From CAVUFH01 sp963740835 (lineage in GTDB: Bacteria; Actinomycetota; Acidimicrobiia; IMCC26256; PALSA-610), in the NCBI GenBank assembly GCA_963740835.1, contig CAVUFH010000003.1, positions 1,302,001 through 1,366,000 on the forward strand: DNA of 64,000 nt, given 5' to 3'. Below the pieces are notes generated by a model, which worked only from the letters and a program-made list of their open reading frames with translations, made no database searches and was not told the origin of the DNA. How positions within the stretch are numbered: the stretch's first letter is position 1; every line of letters begins with the position of its first letter. Positions 24,775-33,928 of the stretch are shown here, in pieces. A program made the translations under genes and the position numbers.

Positions 24775-25890
24775 GTGGCTGACACATCCGAATCACGGGT
24801 TGCACTCCGTGAGATGATCGCGCTGCTGCAGGAGATCGACGAGCGGTATCTGGGCGACGAGTGGAGCGCGCCCGCGTTCGGTGATCTCCCCGACGGATAC
24901 CGCAGCGTCGCGAGCTTGCTCGAAGGCGCGCTGTCGTTGAACTTCGAAGCGGACCCGGAGCGGTCGTTCTTCCGGCCGATCGGGACGCGCACGCGCAAGA
25001 TGCTGGGCGACAACCCGGATGCCGTGTACTACACCGCGCCGATCCGCGCCGACCGTGTGTACCGCGTCACCGGCAACCTCGCCGGCTGCGTGTATCTGTC
25101 CTTCACCGTCGAGCTCGGCAGCCAGAACGGCGGCTACAGCACTGCGACCGCGGGCGTGTTACGCGACACCGACTTCGACATCGGCGAGGACGGAAGCTTC
25201 GAGATCTCCTTCGGTGGCGATGCGCGTCCCCGCAACTGGCTCGCGCTTCCCGAAGACGCGTCGGAGATCATCGTGCGTTGCTACTTCGAGGACACCGAAC
25301 CGGCAGCCGCGGATCCGAACCGGATCGTCCCGTTGACCATGGAAGCCGTCGAACCGACCGGGCCGCCCCCGCCGTGGGACGACGCGATGGTCGCGGCCGG
25401 GTGGCGCCGCGCCGCGAACTTCCTGCGGAGTCGCACGCTCGACCAGGCCAAGCCGGGCGAACGCGAGCAGCCCACCTGGGTGTCGACCACACCCAACGAG
25501 TTCCCACCACCAGAACTGCCGGGCGACTTCGCGTTCGCGGCCACTGACGCCGCGTACTCGATGGCGCCGTACATGCTGGCGCCGGACGAAGCGCTGGTGA
25601 TGACCGGGCGCTGGCCGCGGTGCCGGTTCGCCAACGTCTCGCTGTGGACGCGCTACCTGCAGACGTACGACTACGCGCACCGTCCGGCCGGTCGTAACCG
25701 GGCCAACACGACCCTGGAGCCCGACGGCACGTTCCGCATCGTCATCGCGCACGGCGATCCGGGTCTGCCCAACTGGCTCGACACCGAAGGGCGCGGTTTC
25801 GGCCTCGTGTTCTGGCGCTTCTTCCTGCCGGAGGAAGCGGTCGAGACGCCGCAGGCGAGCGTGGTCAAGCTCGTGGATCTCGAACGCTGA
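24775..25890 (+). CDS. DUF1214 domain protein
   Basis: A 371-aa protein. The C-terminal part is DUF1214: RCRFANVSLWTRYLQTYDY, then LEPDGTFRIVIAHGDPGLPNWLDTEG and FGLVFWRFFLPEE. The N-terminal half (PDAVYYTAPIRADRVYRVTGN, YLSFTVELGS, FEISFGGDARPRNWLALP) is beta-rich and repeats the same theme, suggesting a duplicated jelly-roll. Function unknown. GTG start 18 bp after egtD and 7 bp before the next gene, so probably in the same transcript. Confidence 0.87.
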   Translation: MADTSESRVALREMIALLQEIDERYLGDEWSAPAFGDLPDGYRSVASLLEGALSLNFEADPERSFFRPIGTRTRKMLGDNPDAVYYTAPIRADRVYRVTGNLAGCVYLSFTVELGSQNGGYSTATAGVLRDTDFDIGEDGSFEISFGGDARPRNWLALPEDASEIIVRCYFEDTEPAAADPNRIVPLTMEAVEPTGPPPPWDDAMVAAGWRRAANFLRSRTLDQAKPGEREQPTWVSTTPNEFPPPELPGDFAFAATDAAYSMAPYMLAPDEALVMTGRWPRCRFANVSLWTRYLQTYDYAHRPAGRNRANTTLEPDGTFRIVIAHGDPGLPNWLDTEGRGFGLVFWRFFLPEEAVETPQASVVKLVDLER

Positions 25891-25897
25891 GCGACTC

Positions 25898-27127
25898 GTG
25901 GACCGGATCGAACCCCTCGTGGACCGCATCGAATACGCCGGCAGTGTGCACGACGAGGAGGAGATCGCCGCGGTTGTCGAAGTCCTGCGCGGTGGCGCTA
26001 CCGCGTTGCGCATCGGGCGCAACGTCCGCGAGATGGAGCGGCTCGTCGCGGCGGCCTCCGGCAAAGCAAGAGGCGTGATGGTCAATTCCGGATCGTCTGC
26101 GCTCTACCTCGCCGTCGAGCTGCTGGACCTCGAACCGGGAGACGAGATCGCGACCGCGGCGGTGACGTTCTCCACCGACATCGCGCCGATGGTGCGCGCG
26201 GGTCTCGTGCCGGTGTTCGTCGACGTCACCGCCGACACGTACCAGATCGACGTCGACCAGCTCGAGGACGCGATCGGCCCGCACACCAAGGCCGTCCTCG
26301 TCCCCAACCTCATCGGCAACTGCCCCGACTGGGACCGCATCCGCGCGATCGCGGATGTGCACGGACTCGCAGTGGTCGAGGACTCGTGCGACTGCTTGGG
26401 TGCGACCCTGCGCGGCACCCCGACCGGCACGCGTGCCGACATCTCGGTGACGAGCTTCGCGCTGTCTCACATCATCACGGCCGCCGGTACGGGTGGCATG
26501 CTGTGTACCGACGATCCCGCGTTGCTCGACCGCGCGCTGTTGTTGCGGCGTTGGGGCCGGCGCAGCGAGGTGAAGTTCTTCGGTTCGCAGCGCGGCGACA
26601 AGCGCTTCTTCTCGGACCTTGACGGGCTCGAGTACGACGACCTCTTCATCTTCGACGAGGTCGGCTGGAACTTCGAACCGTCAGAGCTGTCGGCCGCGTT
26701 CGGCGTCGTGCAGATGCAGAAGCTGCCGCGCAACCTTGCGCGCCGGAAGCGCAACTTCGCCCTGCTGCACGAACACTTCCGGCGTCGCGAGGACGTGTTC
26801 GGGCTGCCGCGCACCACGCCCGACGTCGACACGGGATGGCACATGTTCCCGATCATGATCCGCCCCGAATCCGGCGTGCGCCGCAGCGCCTTCCAGGAGC
26901 ACATGGAAGCGTCGGGCATCGACACGCGCATGGTGTGGACGGGCAACGTGACGCGGCAACCTGCGTTCGCCGGTGTGGCGCACCGGGTCGCGCCGGGCGG
27001 GCTCGCGAACGCGGATCGAGTCATGGAGCAGGGACTGATCCTCCCGTGCAACCATGCGATCGACGACGACGGCATCGCCTACATCTGCGCGAACGCCGAC
27101 GCCTTTCTCGCGAAGGAAGCCGCATGA
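25898..27127 (+). CDS. DegT/DnrJ/EryC1-fold enzyme with His in place of PLP Lys
   Basis: A 409-aa fold-type I PLP protein. NSGSSALYLAVELLDLEPGDEIATAAVTF is the cofactor phosphate region, VVEDSCDCLGA contains the PLP-N1 Asp162, and VTSFALSHIITAAGTGGM carries His191 where DegT aminotransferases have the Schiff-base lysine. His at this site is known from deoxysugar 3-dehydratases such as ColD and the E1/RfbH type. A dehydratase or other non-transaminase is therefore likely. There are no other sugar genes nearby. GTG start; the stop overlaps the next ATG. Confidence 0.87.
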   Translation: MDRIEPLVDRIEYAGSVHDEEEIAAVVEVLRGGATALRIGRNVREMERLVAAASGKARGVMVNSGSSALYLAVELLDLEPGDEIATAAVTFSTDIAPMVRAGLVPVFVDVTADTYQIDVDQLEDAIGPHTKAVLVPNLIGNCPDWDRIRAIADVHGLAVVEDSCDCLGATLRGTPTGTRADISVTSFALSHIITAAGTGGMLCTDDPALLDRALLLRRWGRRSEVKFFGSQRGDKRFFSDLDGLEYDDLFIFDEVGWNFEPSELSAAFGVVQMQKLPRNLARRKRNFALLHEHFRRREDVFGLPRTTPDVDTGWHMFPIMIRPESGVRRSAFQEHMEASGIDTRMVWTGNVTRQPAFAGVAHRVAPGGLANADRVMEQGLILPCNHAIDDDGIAYICANADAFLAKEAA

Positions 27128-27984
27128 CCGTCGGTGACATGAACGCGAGCACGCCCGTGCGGTTCCGCGCCGGCGCGGTGGAGGTCACGCGGGTCCCGTA
27201 CTTCGACATCCCGCTCGACCCTGCGGTGGTCGGGCTCACGGTCGACGAAGTGCGCGCGATTCCGTGGTCCGCGCCGGTGTGGGCGACGGACGACGGCAAC
27301 GTCCGCATCGGGCAGGCGATCTGGGTCATCGAGTCCGAAGGCGAGGTTGTGGCGGTCGACCCCTGCGGTGCCGCCGACGACTTCCTCCGCACGGGCGAGG
27401 CCGCGGTGTTGCACCAAGCGCGCGTCGCGGACGCGATGCGCGAGGCGGGGTACCCGGTCGAGCGGGTCGATCGGCTGGTGCTCACGCACCTCGACGGCAT
27501 CGGCATGGCCGCGGCCGTCGACCCAAGCGGTGATTGGGTACCGATGTTCCCCAACGCACGCGTCGTGATGACGCAAGTCGAGATCGAGTACCTCGCGACG
27601 GATCCCGAAGTCTCGGGCCTCGACGGGTTCCGGTCGTTGCTCCGGCGCGGTGTCGTCGACGGCGTCGCGGCTCGGCACGACGTGGCGCCGGGCGTGCGCA
27701 TGCAGCTGACCGGCGGCCACTCGCCCGGACACACGATCGTCCGGATCTCGGGTGCGGACGCCGACGTCGTGTTGCTGGGCCACCTCGCGGTGAACCCGGT
27801 GCAGCTCGCGGCCGAGCAGGGTCCGCGAGCCCACATCGATGCACCGGGGGCGAACCGCACGATTGCCGAGCTGTTGGACGAGTCCCGTCGTACCGGCACG
27901 ATCCTCGCCGGTTCGCTCTGGCCGGTGCCCGGCGCGGCGACCATCGGCCGGCACGGCGAGGCGATCCCGATCCCGGTCACCTGA
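27124..27984 (+). CDS. MBL-fold protein with degenerate metal site
   Basis: A 286-aa metallo-beta-lactamase-fold protein. The fold pattern is present (WVIESEGEVVAVDPCG, RVDRLVLTHLDGIGMAAAV, LTGGHSPGHTIVRIS, VVLLGHLAV), but the HxHxDH metal motif reads HLDGIG and the later ligand Asp position reads GH. Loss of the second His and the DH pair suggests weakened or absent zinc binding. Coupled by ATGA to the DegT-fold gene. Convergent with a SRPBCC protein (8-bp overlap). Function unknown. Confidence 0.82.
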   Translation: MTVGDMNASTPVRFRAGAVEVTRVPYFDIPLDPAVVGLTVDEVRAIPWSAPVWATDDGNVRIGQAIWVIESEGEVVAVDPCGAADDFLRTGEAAVLHQARVADAMREAGYPVERVDRLVLTHLDGIGMAAAVDPSGDWVPMFPNARVVMTQVEIEYLATDPEVSGLDGFRSLLRRGVVDGVAARHDVAPGVRMQLTGGHSPGHTIVRISGADADVVLLGHLAVNPVQLAAEQGPRAHIDAPGANRTIAELLDESRRTGTILAGSLWPVPGAATIGRHGEAIPIPVT

Positions 27985-28513
27985 CGCGCGGGCTCGAACG
28001 CTGAACCGTCTCCGCGCCACGGGTTGCCACTTCATCCGTCGCGGCCGCCTCGGCCAGACGCACCAGGTCCGCTTCGAGCGCGGGCAACCGGTCGCGGTGC
28101 GCGGGCGTGACCAACCAGATCAGCCGGTCCACGATCGGGTTGAGCTTGAGCACCACGAACCGCTGCGTGATGCGGCACCCACCGTCCGCAACCCGTTCGA
28201 TCGAGATCGTCCACTCGGTGCTGTCGGGATACATCCGTGAAGGAACCGTGCGCCACGAGAGCTCGCGCGGCGCGTCGACGCGCAGCATCTCGTTCGTCCG
28301 CGCCCAGCGCACCCGCCCGACCGTGTTCCGGCCCTGGAAGCGCACGCCCGGGGCGGGTGCGGTCGCGCCGTCGAGCAGTGCTGCGTGCCGGCACTCGTGG
28401 CTCCACTCGCCGATGCGCGTCACGTCGGCGACGATCGCCCACACCGCCTTCGGCGAGGCTGTGCTCGTGGTTTCCACCTGACCCTCGCGCGGGAGCGTTC
28501 GTTTGCCCGTCAT
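27977..28513 (-). CDS. SRPBCC / polyketide cyclase-like protein
   Basis: A 178-aa START-like ligand-binding protein. TTSTASPKAVWAIVADVTRIGEWSHECRHA is the SRPBCC opening, GVRFQGRNTVGRVRW the central strand and the long C-terminal helix covers DRLPALEADLVRLAEAA. Such proteins bind hydrophobic ligands or catalyse cyclisation; many are orphan. ATG 28513 preceded by GGAG. Between convergent MBL genes; transcribed from the same strand as the second MBL gene 34 bp upstream. Confidence 0.83.
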   Translation of the reverse strand: MTGKRTLPREGQVETTSTASPKAVWAIVADVTRIGEWSHECRHAALLDGATAPAPGVRFQGRNTVGRVRWARTNEMLRVDAPRELSWRTVPSRMYPDSTEWTISIERVADGGCRITQRFVVLKLNPIVDRLIWLVTPAHRDRLPALEADLVRLAEAAATDEVATRGAETVQRSSPRVR

Positions 28514-28547
28514 TGTCTCCCCTTCGGTCCTCGTCACGTTCGGTGGT

Positions 28548-29369
28548 TCAGGCCGAGGCCGGCACGAGCAGGCTCGCAAGCAGCTCGTCCAGCATCGGTT
28601 GACCGGGTTGGGCGACAGCTGGTTGGGCCGCGAGCGCTTGCGTGCGTGCGAACGCGTCCGCGATCTCCGCGCCGCGCAGCACCGGCCCGTGCGCGCTGAC
28701 GACGATATCGGTCGACAGCGCGGCCGTCGCCTGCACGTGGGCAGCGAACCGGTCGGTGTCCAGCCACTCGAGCCACGGCGTGTTCCACGTGTTCAACATC
28801 GCGAAGCTCCGCTCGTACAGCTCGCGGGGCACGTCGGCCGCTTCGTAGACCTCACCCTGCACGAGCGCGCCGAACGAGTCGACGGCCCAGAGCAGCTGCG
28901 TCTTCGAGTCGTGGAAGCCGCGCGTCGCGGGCGAGTCGAACGTCGGCGGCCGCACGATGGTCAACCGGCGGTCGCCGAGGTCGAGTGTGTCGCCCGGGTC
29001 GAGCCAGCGCATGCGGTCCAGCGGGAGCTCGGTGTCGAGCGCGAGCCGCCCGACGATGCCGAAGTTCGCGATCAGGGTCGCGTTCGGGCAGCGGGCGAGC
29101 GCCACGTCGAGGTTGCCGGTGTGGTCGTGGTCGTCGTGGGACAGGAAGATCCACTTCACGTCCTCGGGGTCGACGACCGAGAAGGCCTGTTCGAGCCACG
29201 CATCACGCACCAATGCGGAGCCGGTGTCGACGAGCATCGGCTCCCTCCCTCGGACCACGAGGCTGTGGGCGCCAAAGACGCCGCCGGCCGGCGACTCGGC
29301 CAGTGTCGGGATGAGCCACGTGTCGGCCGTGACGGGTTGGGCGGTGGTGGGCAACACGTTGCACAGCAT
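28548..29369 (-). CDS. MBL-fold hydrolase (flavodiiron-core-like)
   Basis: A 273-aa metallo-beta-lactamase-fold protein with an intact metal signature: FLSHDDHDHTGNLDVAL (HxxxxDH-type), a central REPMLVDTGSA and the C-terminal VVSAHGPVLRG. LLWAVDSFGALV replaces the usual LF-GD loop. The layout resembles the MBL domain of flavodiiron proteins without the flavodoxin part. Likely a hydrolase or oxidoreductase of unknown substrate. ATG 29369 with GAGAGG 8 bp upstream. Divergent from a TetR regulator. Confidence 0.82.
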   Translation of the reverse strand: MLCNVLPTTAQPVTADTWLIPTLAESPAGGVFGAHSLVVRGREPMLVDTGSALVRDAWLEQAFSVVDPEDVKWIFLSHDDHDHTGNLDVALARCPNATLIANFGIVGRLALDTELPLDRMRWLDPGDTLDLGDRRLTIVRPPTFDSPATRGFHDSKTQLLWAVDSFGALVQGEVYEAADVPRELYERSFAMLNTWNTPWLEWLDTDRFAAHVQATAALSTDIVVSAHGPVLRGAEIADAFARTQALAAQPAVAQPGQPMLDELLASLLVPASA

Positions 29370-29393
29370 CCGGTACACCTCTCGTGCGTTGGT

Positions 29394-29441
29394 ATCCGTT
29401 CGTATTAACTAGGATGAGATTGTATTGAATCAAGAACGGAT
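29394..29441. promoter_or_regulatory. Widely spaced inverted repeat ATCCGTTC...GAACGGAT
   Basis: Perfect 8-bp arms at 29394-29401 and 29434-29441 flank a 32-bp AT-richer segment (ATTAACTAGG, TGTATTGAAT) between the divergent MBL and TetR genes. The AT-rich core is the likely promoter; the arms, 40 bp centre to centre (about four helical turns), could be two half-sites for the adjacent TetR dimer. Confidence 0.45.
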
Positions 29442-29446
29442 CTAGA

Positions 29447-30124
29447 ATGCAACCCATGGCGCCTGGGAAGTCGAAGACCACGCCCAAGACCACGCCCAAG
29501 ACCGAGCCGAAGCCCCGGGCGCGCCCGTACGACTCGTCGCGCCGCAACCGGCAAGCCGCGCAGACGCGCGCCGAGGTGCTCGCGGCCGCGGCCGAACTGT
29601 TCAACGCGCACGGTTGGGCGGGCACGACGCTCGCCGCGGTCGCCGCGGCCGCCGGCGTCGCGGTCGAGACGATCTACGCCGGCTTCGGATCGAAGAAGGG
29701 ATTGCTGCGGGCCGCGATGGACGTCGCCGTCGTGGGCGATGCGGAGCCGGTTCCGTTCGCGGAACGCGACGAGTCGGCGCGGCTCGGACGCGGGAGCCGC
29801 GAAGCGCGACTGCGCGCCGCGGTCGAGGTCCAGACCGACATCCACGAGCGTTCGGCCGGCGTGTGGCGCGCGATCCTCGCCGCGGCGTCCAACGACCCGG
29901 AGGTCGAGCAGTGGCGGCACGAGCTCGAGCTCGGGCGGCGGGTCGAGATGCGGCGCAGCCTCGGCTTGATCTTCGAACGCGACGTCGACGACCAGCTCGT
30001 CGACTTGTGCTGGGCGATGTTCTCGGCCGAGGTCTACGCCAAGCTCATCGACGACGGCGGCTGGACACGCGCCGAGTACGAGCGCTGGCTGCTGGAAGCC
30101 ACGACACGCATCATCGGCGACTGA
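29447..30124 (+). CDS. TetR/AcrR family transcriptional regulator
   Basis: A 225-aa regulator. A Lys/Pro/Thr-rich tail (KSKTTPKTTPKTEPKPRARP) precedes the TetR helix-turn-helix: RAEVLAAAAELFNAHGWAGTTLAAVA and AGVAVETIYAGFGSKKGLLR. The tail is unusual for TetR and may add non-specific DNA contacts. Start ATG 29447, or 29456 in frame. Likely represses the divergent MBL gene. Confidence 0.9.
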   Translation: MQPMAPGKSKTTPKTTPKTEPKPRARPYDSSRRNRQAAQTRAEVLAAAAELFNAHGWAGTTLAAVAAAAGVAVETIYAGFGSKKGLLRAAMDVAVVGDAEPVPFAERDESARLGRGSREARLRAAVEVQTDIHERSAGVWRAILAAASNDPEVEQWRHELELGRRVEMRRSLGLIFERDVDDQLVDLCWAMFSAEVYAKLIDDGGWTRAEYERWLLEATTRIIGD

Positions 30125-30182
30125 GCAGTCACACGTGAATTCCGGAACGCGAGTCCCGCGTGGATGATGCGAGACTGCGCGC

Positions 30183-30635
30183 ATGACAATGGTCGAGGTC
30201 ATCGACGCGACGATCGAGCTGCGCGCGGTGATCACACAGCTGTTCGAGCTCTATCAGTACGACTTCTCCGAGTGGAGTGGTGGCGATGTCGACGACGACG
30301 GTCGCTACGGCGAAGACCGATTGCCGCTGTACTGGATCGAAGCCGCGCGCCATCCGTTCCTGTTCCGTGTCGACGGGCACTGGGCCGGGCTCGCGCTGGT
30401 CCGGGAAGGCGTGCCCCACGACATGGCCGAGTTCTTCGTGATGCGGAAGTACCGGCGGGGTGGGGTGGGCACCCAGGCTGCGCGCGGTGTGTTCGCGCGG
30501 TTCCCCGGCGCGTGGCAGGTGCGGCAGATGCGCGTCAACCCACAAGCCACGTTGTTCTGGCGTCGCACGATCCCGGTCCCGTTCGCAGACGACGAGAACG
30601 ACGAAGGACCGCTGCAGCGGTTCACGATCGGCTGA
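30183..30635 (+). CDS. GNAT family N-acetyltransferase
   Basis: A 150-aa acetyltransferase. The acetyl-CoA site is seen in MAEFFVMRKYRRGGVGTQAARGVFARFPG (R/Q-x-x-G-x-G/A motif A), followed by WQVRQMRVNPQATLFWRRTI. The N-terminal LFELYQYDFSEW is common in GNATs of the YkwB-like group. Acceptor unknown. ATG 30183 or 30189. Convergent with the GGDEF/EAL gene. Confidence 0.85.
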   Translation: MTMVEVIDATIELRAVITQLFELYQYDFSEWSGGDVDDDGRYGEDRLPLYWIEAARHPFLFRVDGHWAGLALVREGVPHDMAEFFVMRKYRRGGVGTQAARGVFARFPGAWQVRQMRVNPQATLFWRRTIPVPFADDENDEGPLQRFTIG

Positions 30636-30670
30636 GCTGACTGCGGCGGGTTCGCTTACGGCGCGTCCGA

Positions 30671-33600
30671 CTACGGCGCGAGCTCGCGCTCGCGTGACTG
30701 CAGAACCTGGCGCGCGTGCAGCAGCTCGTGGATGCCTTCGATCGGCATGGGCTTGGCGAAGTAGTAGCCCTGACCCAGCTCGCACTGGAGCTCGAGGAGC
30801 CGCTCGACCTGCTCCGGGTGTTCGATGCCCTCGGCAACGGGCCGCAGCCGCAGGATGCCGGCGAGCTCGATGATCGCGGCGGTGAGCGCCGACTCCTCGC
30901 CGCTGTCGGCGACGCCGTCGATGAACGACTTGTCGACCTTCAAGATGTCGACCGGGAACCGGCGGATGTAGTTGAGCGACGAGTAGCCGATGCCGAAGTC
31001 GTCGACCGCGAGCTGGATGCCGAGGTTCTTCAACTCGCCGAGCCGCTGGATCGACAGCTCCATGTCCTGCATCATCACGGACTCGGTGATCTCGATCACC
31101 AGGCTCTCCGGCGCGAGGCGCGTGTCCTGGAGGATCTGCGCGACTTCCTCGACCAGCTCGGGTCGCTGCAGCTGCCGAACGGAAAGGTTCACCGCCATGT
31201 GCAGCGGCTTCGCTTTCGGATAGCGATCCTGGAGGTCCCGCGCGTGGATGCACGCTTCGCGCAGCACCCACGCACCGATCGGGACGATGAGGCCGGTCTC
31301 CTCGGCGAGCGGGACGAAGGTGAGCGGCGCCGCGAGTCCGCGCTCGGGGTGCTGCCAGCGCAGCAGCGCTTCGAGGCCTTCGATCTCACCCGTCTCCAAC
31401 ACGATGATCGGCTGGTAGTGCAGCGTGAACTCGTTGCTGTCGATCGCGCGCTGGAGGTCGGCCTTGAGCTCGAGGCGGCGGAGCGCGGTGTCGTGCATGG
31501 CCGGCTCGAACACTTGGTAGCGGCCCTTGCCCGCTTCCTTGGCCATGTACATCGCGACGTCGGCGTTGCGCAGCAACTCCTCGGCGCCCTCGGGTCCGCC
31601 TTCGGTCCCGAAGTCCGAGGAGGCGATGCCGATCGACGCGCGGACGAACACCTCTTTGTTCTCGAGCTGGAACGCACCTTCGAGCGCGGAGAGGATGCGC
31701 GCCGCGACCTCGGTCGCCTCGATGCCGTCGGTCGAGTCCTCGAGCAGGATCGCAAACTCGTCACCACCCAAGCGGGCGCCGGTGTCCGCGGCACGGAGGC
31801 AACCGCGCAGCCGTTCGCCGACTTCACCGAGCACGAGGTCGCCGGCGGCATGGCCGAGTGAGTCGTTGATCGTCTTGAAGTCGTCGAGGTCCATGAAGAG
31901 CACCGACACGGGCTGCGTGTCGCGCGTCTGGCGTTCGAGCGCATGCTCGACGCGGTCCTTGAACAGTGCACGGTTCGCGAGGCCGGTGACGGAGTCGTGG
32001 AACGCCTGGTGCGCGAGCTGCTCCTCGAACGCTTTGCGCTCCGACACGTCGCGGATGTTCAGCACGATCCCGCGTACGTTCTCGTCGTGCAGCAGGTTGG
32101 TGCAGACGGCTTCTGCATGCAGCCAGAAGTCGTCGCAGTGGCGCATGCGGAATTCGGTGCGCGCCGGGTGGTCGTCGTGCTCGCGGGCACCGGTAGTGAG
32201 GAACTGGAGCACGCGGGTCTTGTCCTCGGTGTTGATGATGTCCATCAGCTTCGTGCCCTCGAGCTCGCGCGCGTTGTAGCCGAGCACCCGCTGCACCGAG
32301 GGGCTCATGTACCGGACGTTCGAGTCCACGTCGACGACGAGGACGACGTCCGAGGAGTTCTGGACGAGCGACGAGAACCGCGCCTCGCTCTGCTGCCGGA
32401 CGAGGTCTTCGGTGAGCGCCGCGCTCTCGAGCGCGAGGGCGACCTGTGACGACAGCGCTTCGAGCGCGTCACATGCCGATGCGGGAAGCTTGTCGGTGCT
32501 GCCGACGACGAGCAGTCCGCTCAGCTCCGCGCGCAGGAAGAGCGGGATCGTGAGCAGGTACGCGGTCGACGGCGGGAAGCCGTACATCTCCGCCGCCTCC
32601 GGCACCCACTCGCCCGCGGTGGAGCGGTGCGCGAGCAGCGCGGCCTGGTCCGGCAGCGGGAGTACGACGTCGGAACCGAGGATGCTGTCGTCGCCTTCCG
32701 ACGTCGCGACCACGACGAAGTGGTCGAGCTCGGCCAGCTCCTCGGACTCGACGCGCACGAGCAGGCGAGCCTGGCCTTGGTTTGCCAACGGGCTCACCGC
32801 GTACATCGCGGCGGCATAGATGCTCTCGCGGTTCGTCGCGGTCACGAGTGACGGCGCCCGCCGTGCGTAGCGCCTTCTCGCGGCCGAACGAGAGCTCGAG
32901 CTTGTGGACGAGGCCCGCCATACGGATCGCAACCAGGATGAAGAGGATCGTGGTGGAGCCGGTGATGACCCACAGGTCGCTGTGCTCGCCCCGCAGGAGC
33001 TGCACCACCCGCACGAGCTGCGCCGTGAGTGACGCCGCACCCAACAACACGAGCCGGGCACGCGTGAGCCGGATCTCCTTGTCGGGGGCGCGGTCGGAGA
33101 GCGCGGCCATCGATGGATGGAGCGCGGCCGCACCCCAGAGGATGTAGAAGGTCGCCCATCCGGCTTCGAGGTAGCCGGACTGGTCGTACACGAGGCCCTG
33201 CACCGAGATGTAGCTGTAGAGGAAGTCCGTGGCGAACAGGAACAGCGCGGCCGCGGGGAGGAGGTAGAACGCGAGCCCGCGCCGGCCCGGCACGATCGCG
33301 AGCCGCACGACCACGGTCAGCAGCACGAGGTCCATGAACGGGTAGCCCATGCTGACGAGCTTCTGCAGCGGCGTCGACGACGAGTCGTGCGCGATCGGGC
33401 CCATGAGGAACGACCACGAGATGACACCGAGACCGACCGCGACGATCAGGGAGTCGATGAGGCCTTCCCGGTCGCGACCCGGACTGCGGCGCCGGACGAG
33501 CAACAAGATGCCGGCGATGAGGCAGGGGTACACCGAGAGGTAGAGGACGTCACCGATCGACGGGAACGGCAACGCGGTGCCGAAGAACTTCTCGTAGTTG

Positions 33601-33860
33601 TAGGTGATGACGTCGCCGGCGACGAAGAACGTCTGGCCCAGGGCGAACAGGTACCACGGCGCCGTGACCGCGGGTTTCCACATGCGCACCGCTTGCACGA
33701 TCGCGATCGGCGACGACAGTGCGATGAGGTTGAAGATGAAGCCCTGTCGGAACCCGGGGACGAACAGGTACGCCAACAGTGCGGCTTCCGCGGTCACCAG
33801 GTAGAGAAGCCAGGCCCGCTGCTTCATCACCCAGGTATCGGAGTCGACGGCGCTGCACAT
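30671..33860 (-). pseudogene. Membrane GAF-PAS-GGDEF-EAL protein, frameshifted at about 32850
   Basis: A c-di-GMP turnover sensor of about 1060 aa read in two frames. Frame one (from 33860) gives an eight-helix membrane domain (for example LLYLVTAEAALLAYLFVPGF and WYLFALGQTFFVAGDVITYNY). After LRTAGA the second frame resumes with a GAF domain, a PAS domain (VLVVDVDSNVRYMSPSV), GGDEF (ARLGGDEFAILLED) and EAL (YQPIIVLETGEIEGLEALLRW). Both catalytic signatures are intact, so diguanylate cyclase and phosphodiesterase activities are possible. The join GCC-GTCA-CTC has one extra base relative to the usual AGAALV. This may be a consensus error. Confidence 0.82.
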
Positions 33861-33928
33861 AAGGGACGCGCCTCTCCCGGACTCCCGCTCAAGGGTGCAA
33901 AACGGACGGGCGCCCCATCAGCATCGTT

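Noticed and set aside
25898..27127. EgtE-type C-S lyase for ergothioneine
   Set aside because: The PLP lysine is replaced by His and the sequence is DegT-like, not of the EgtE type.
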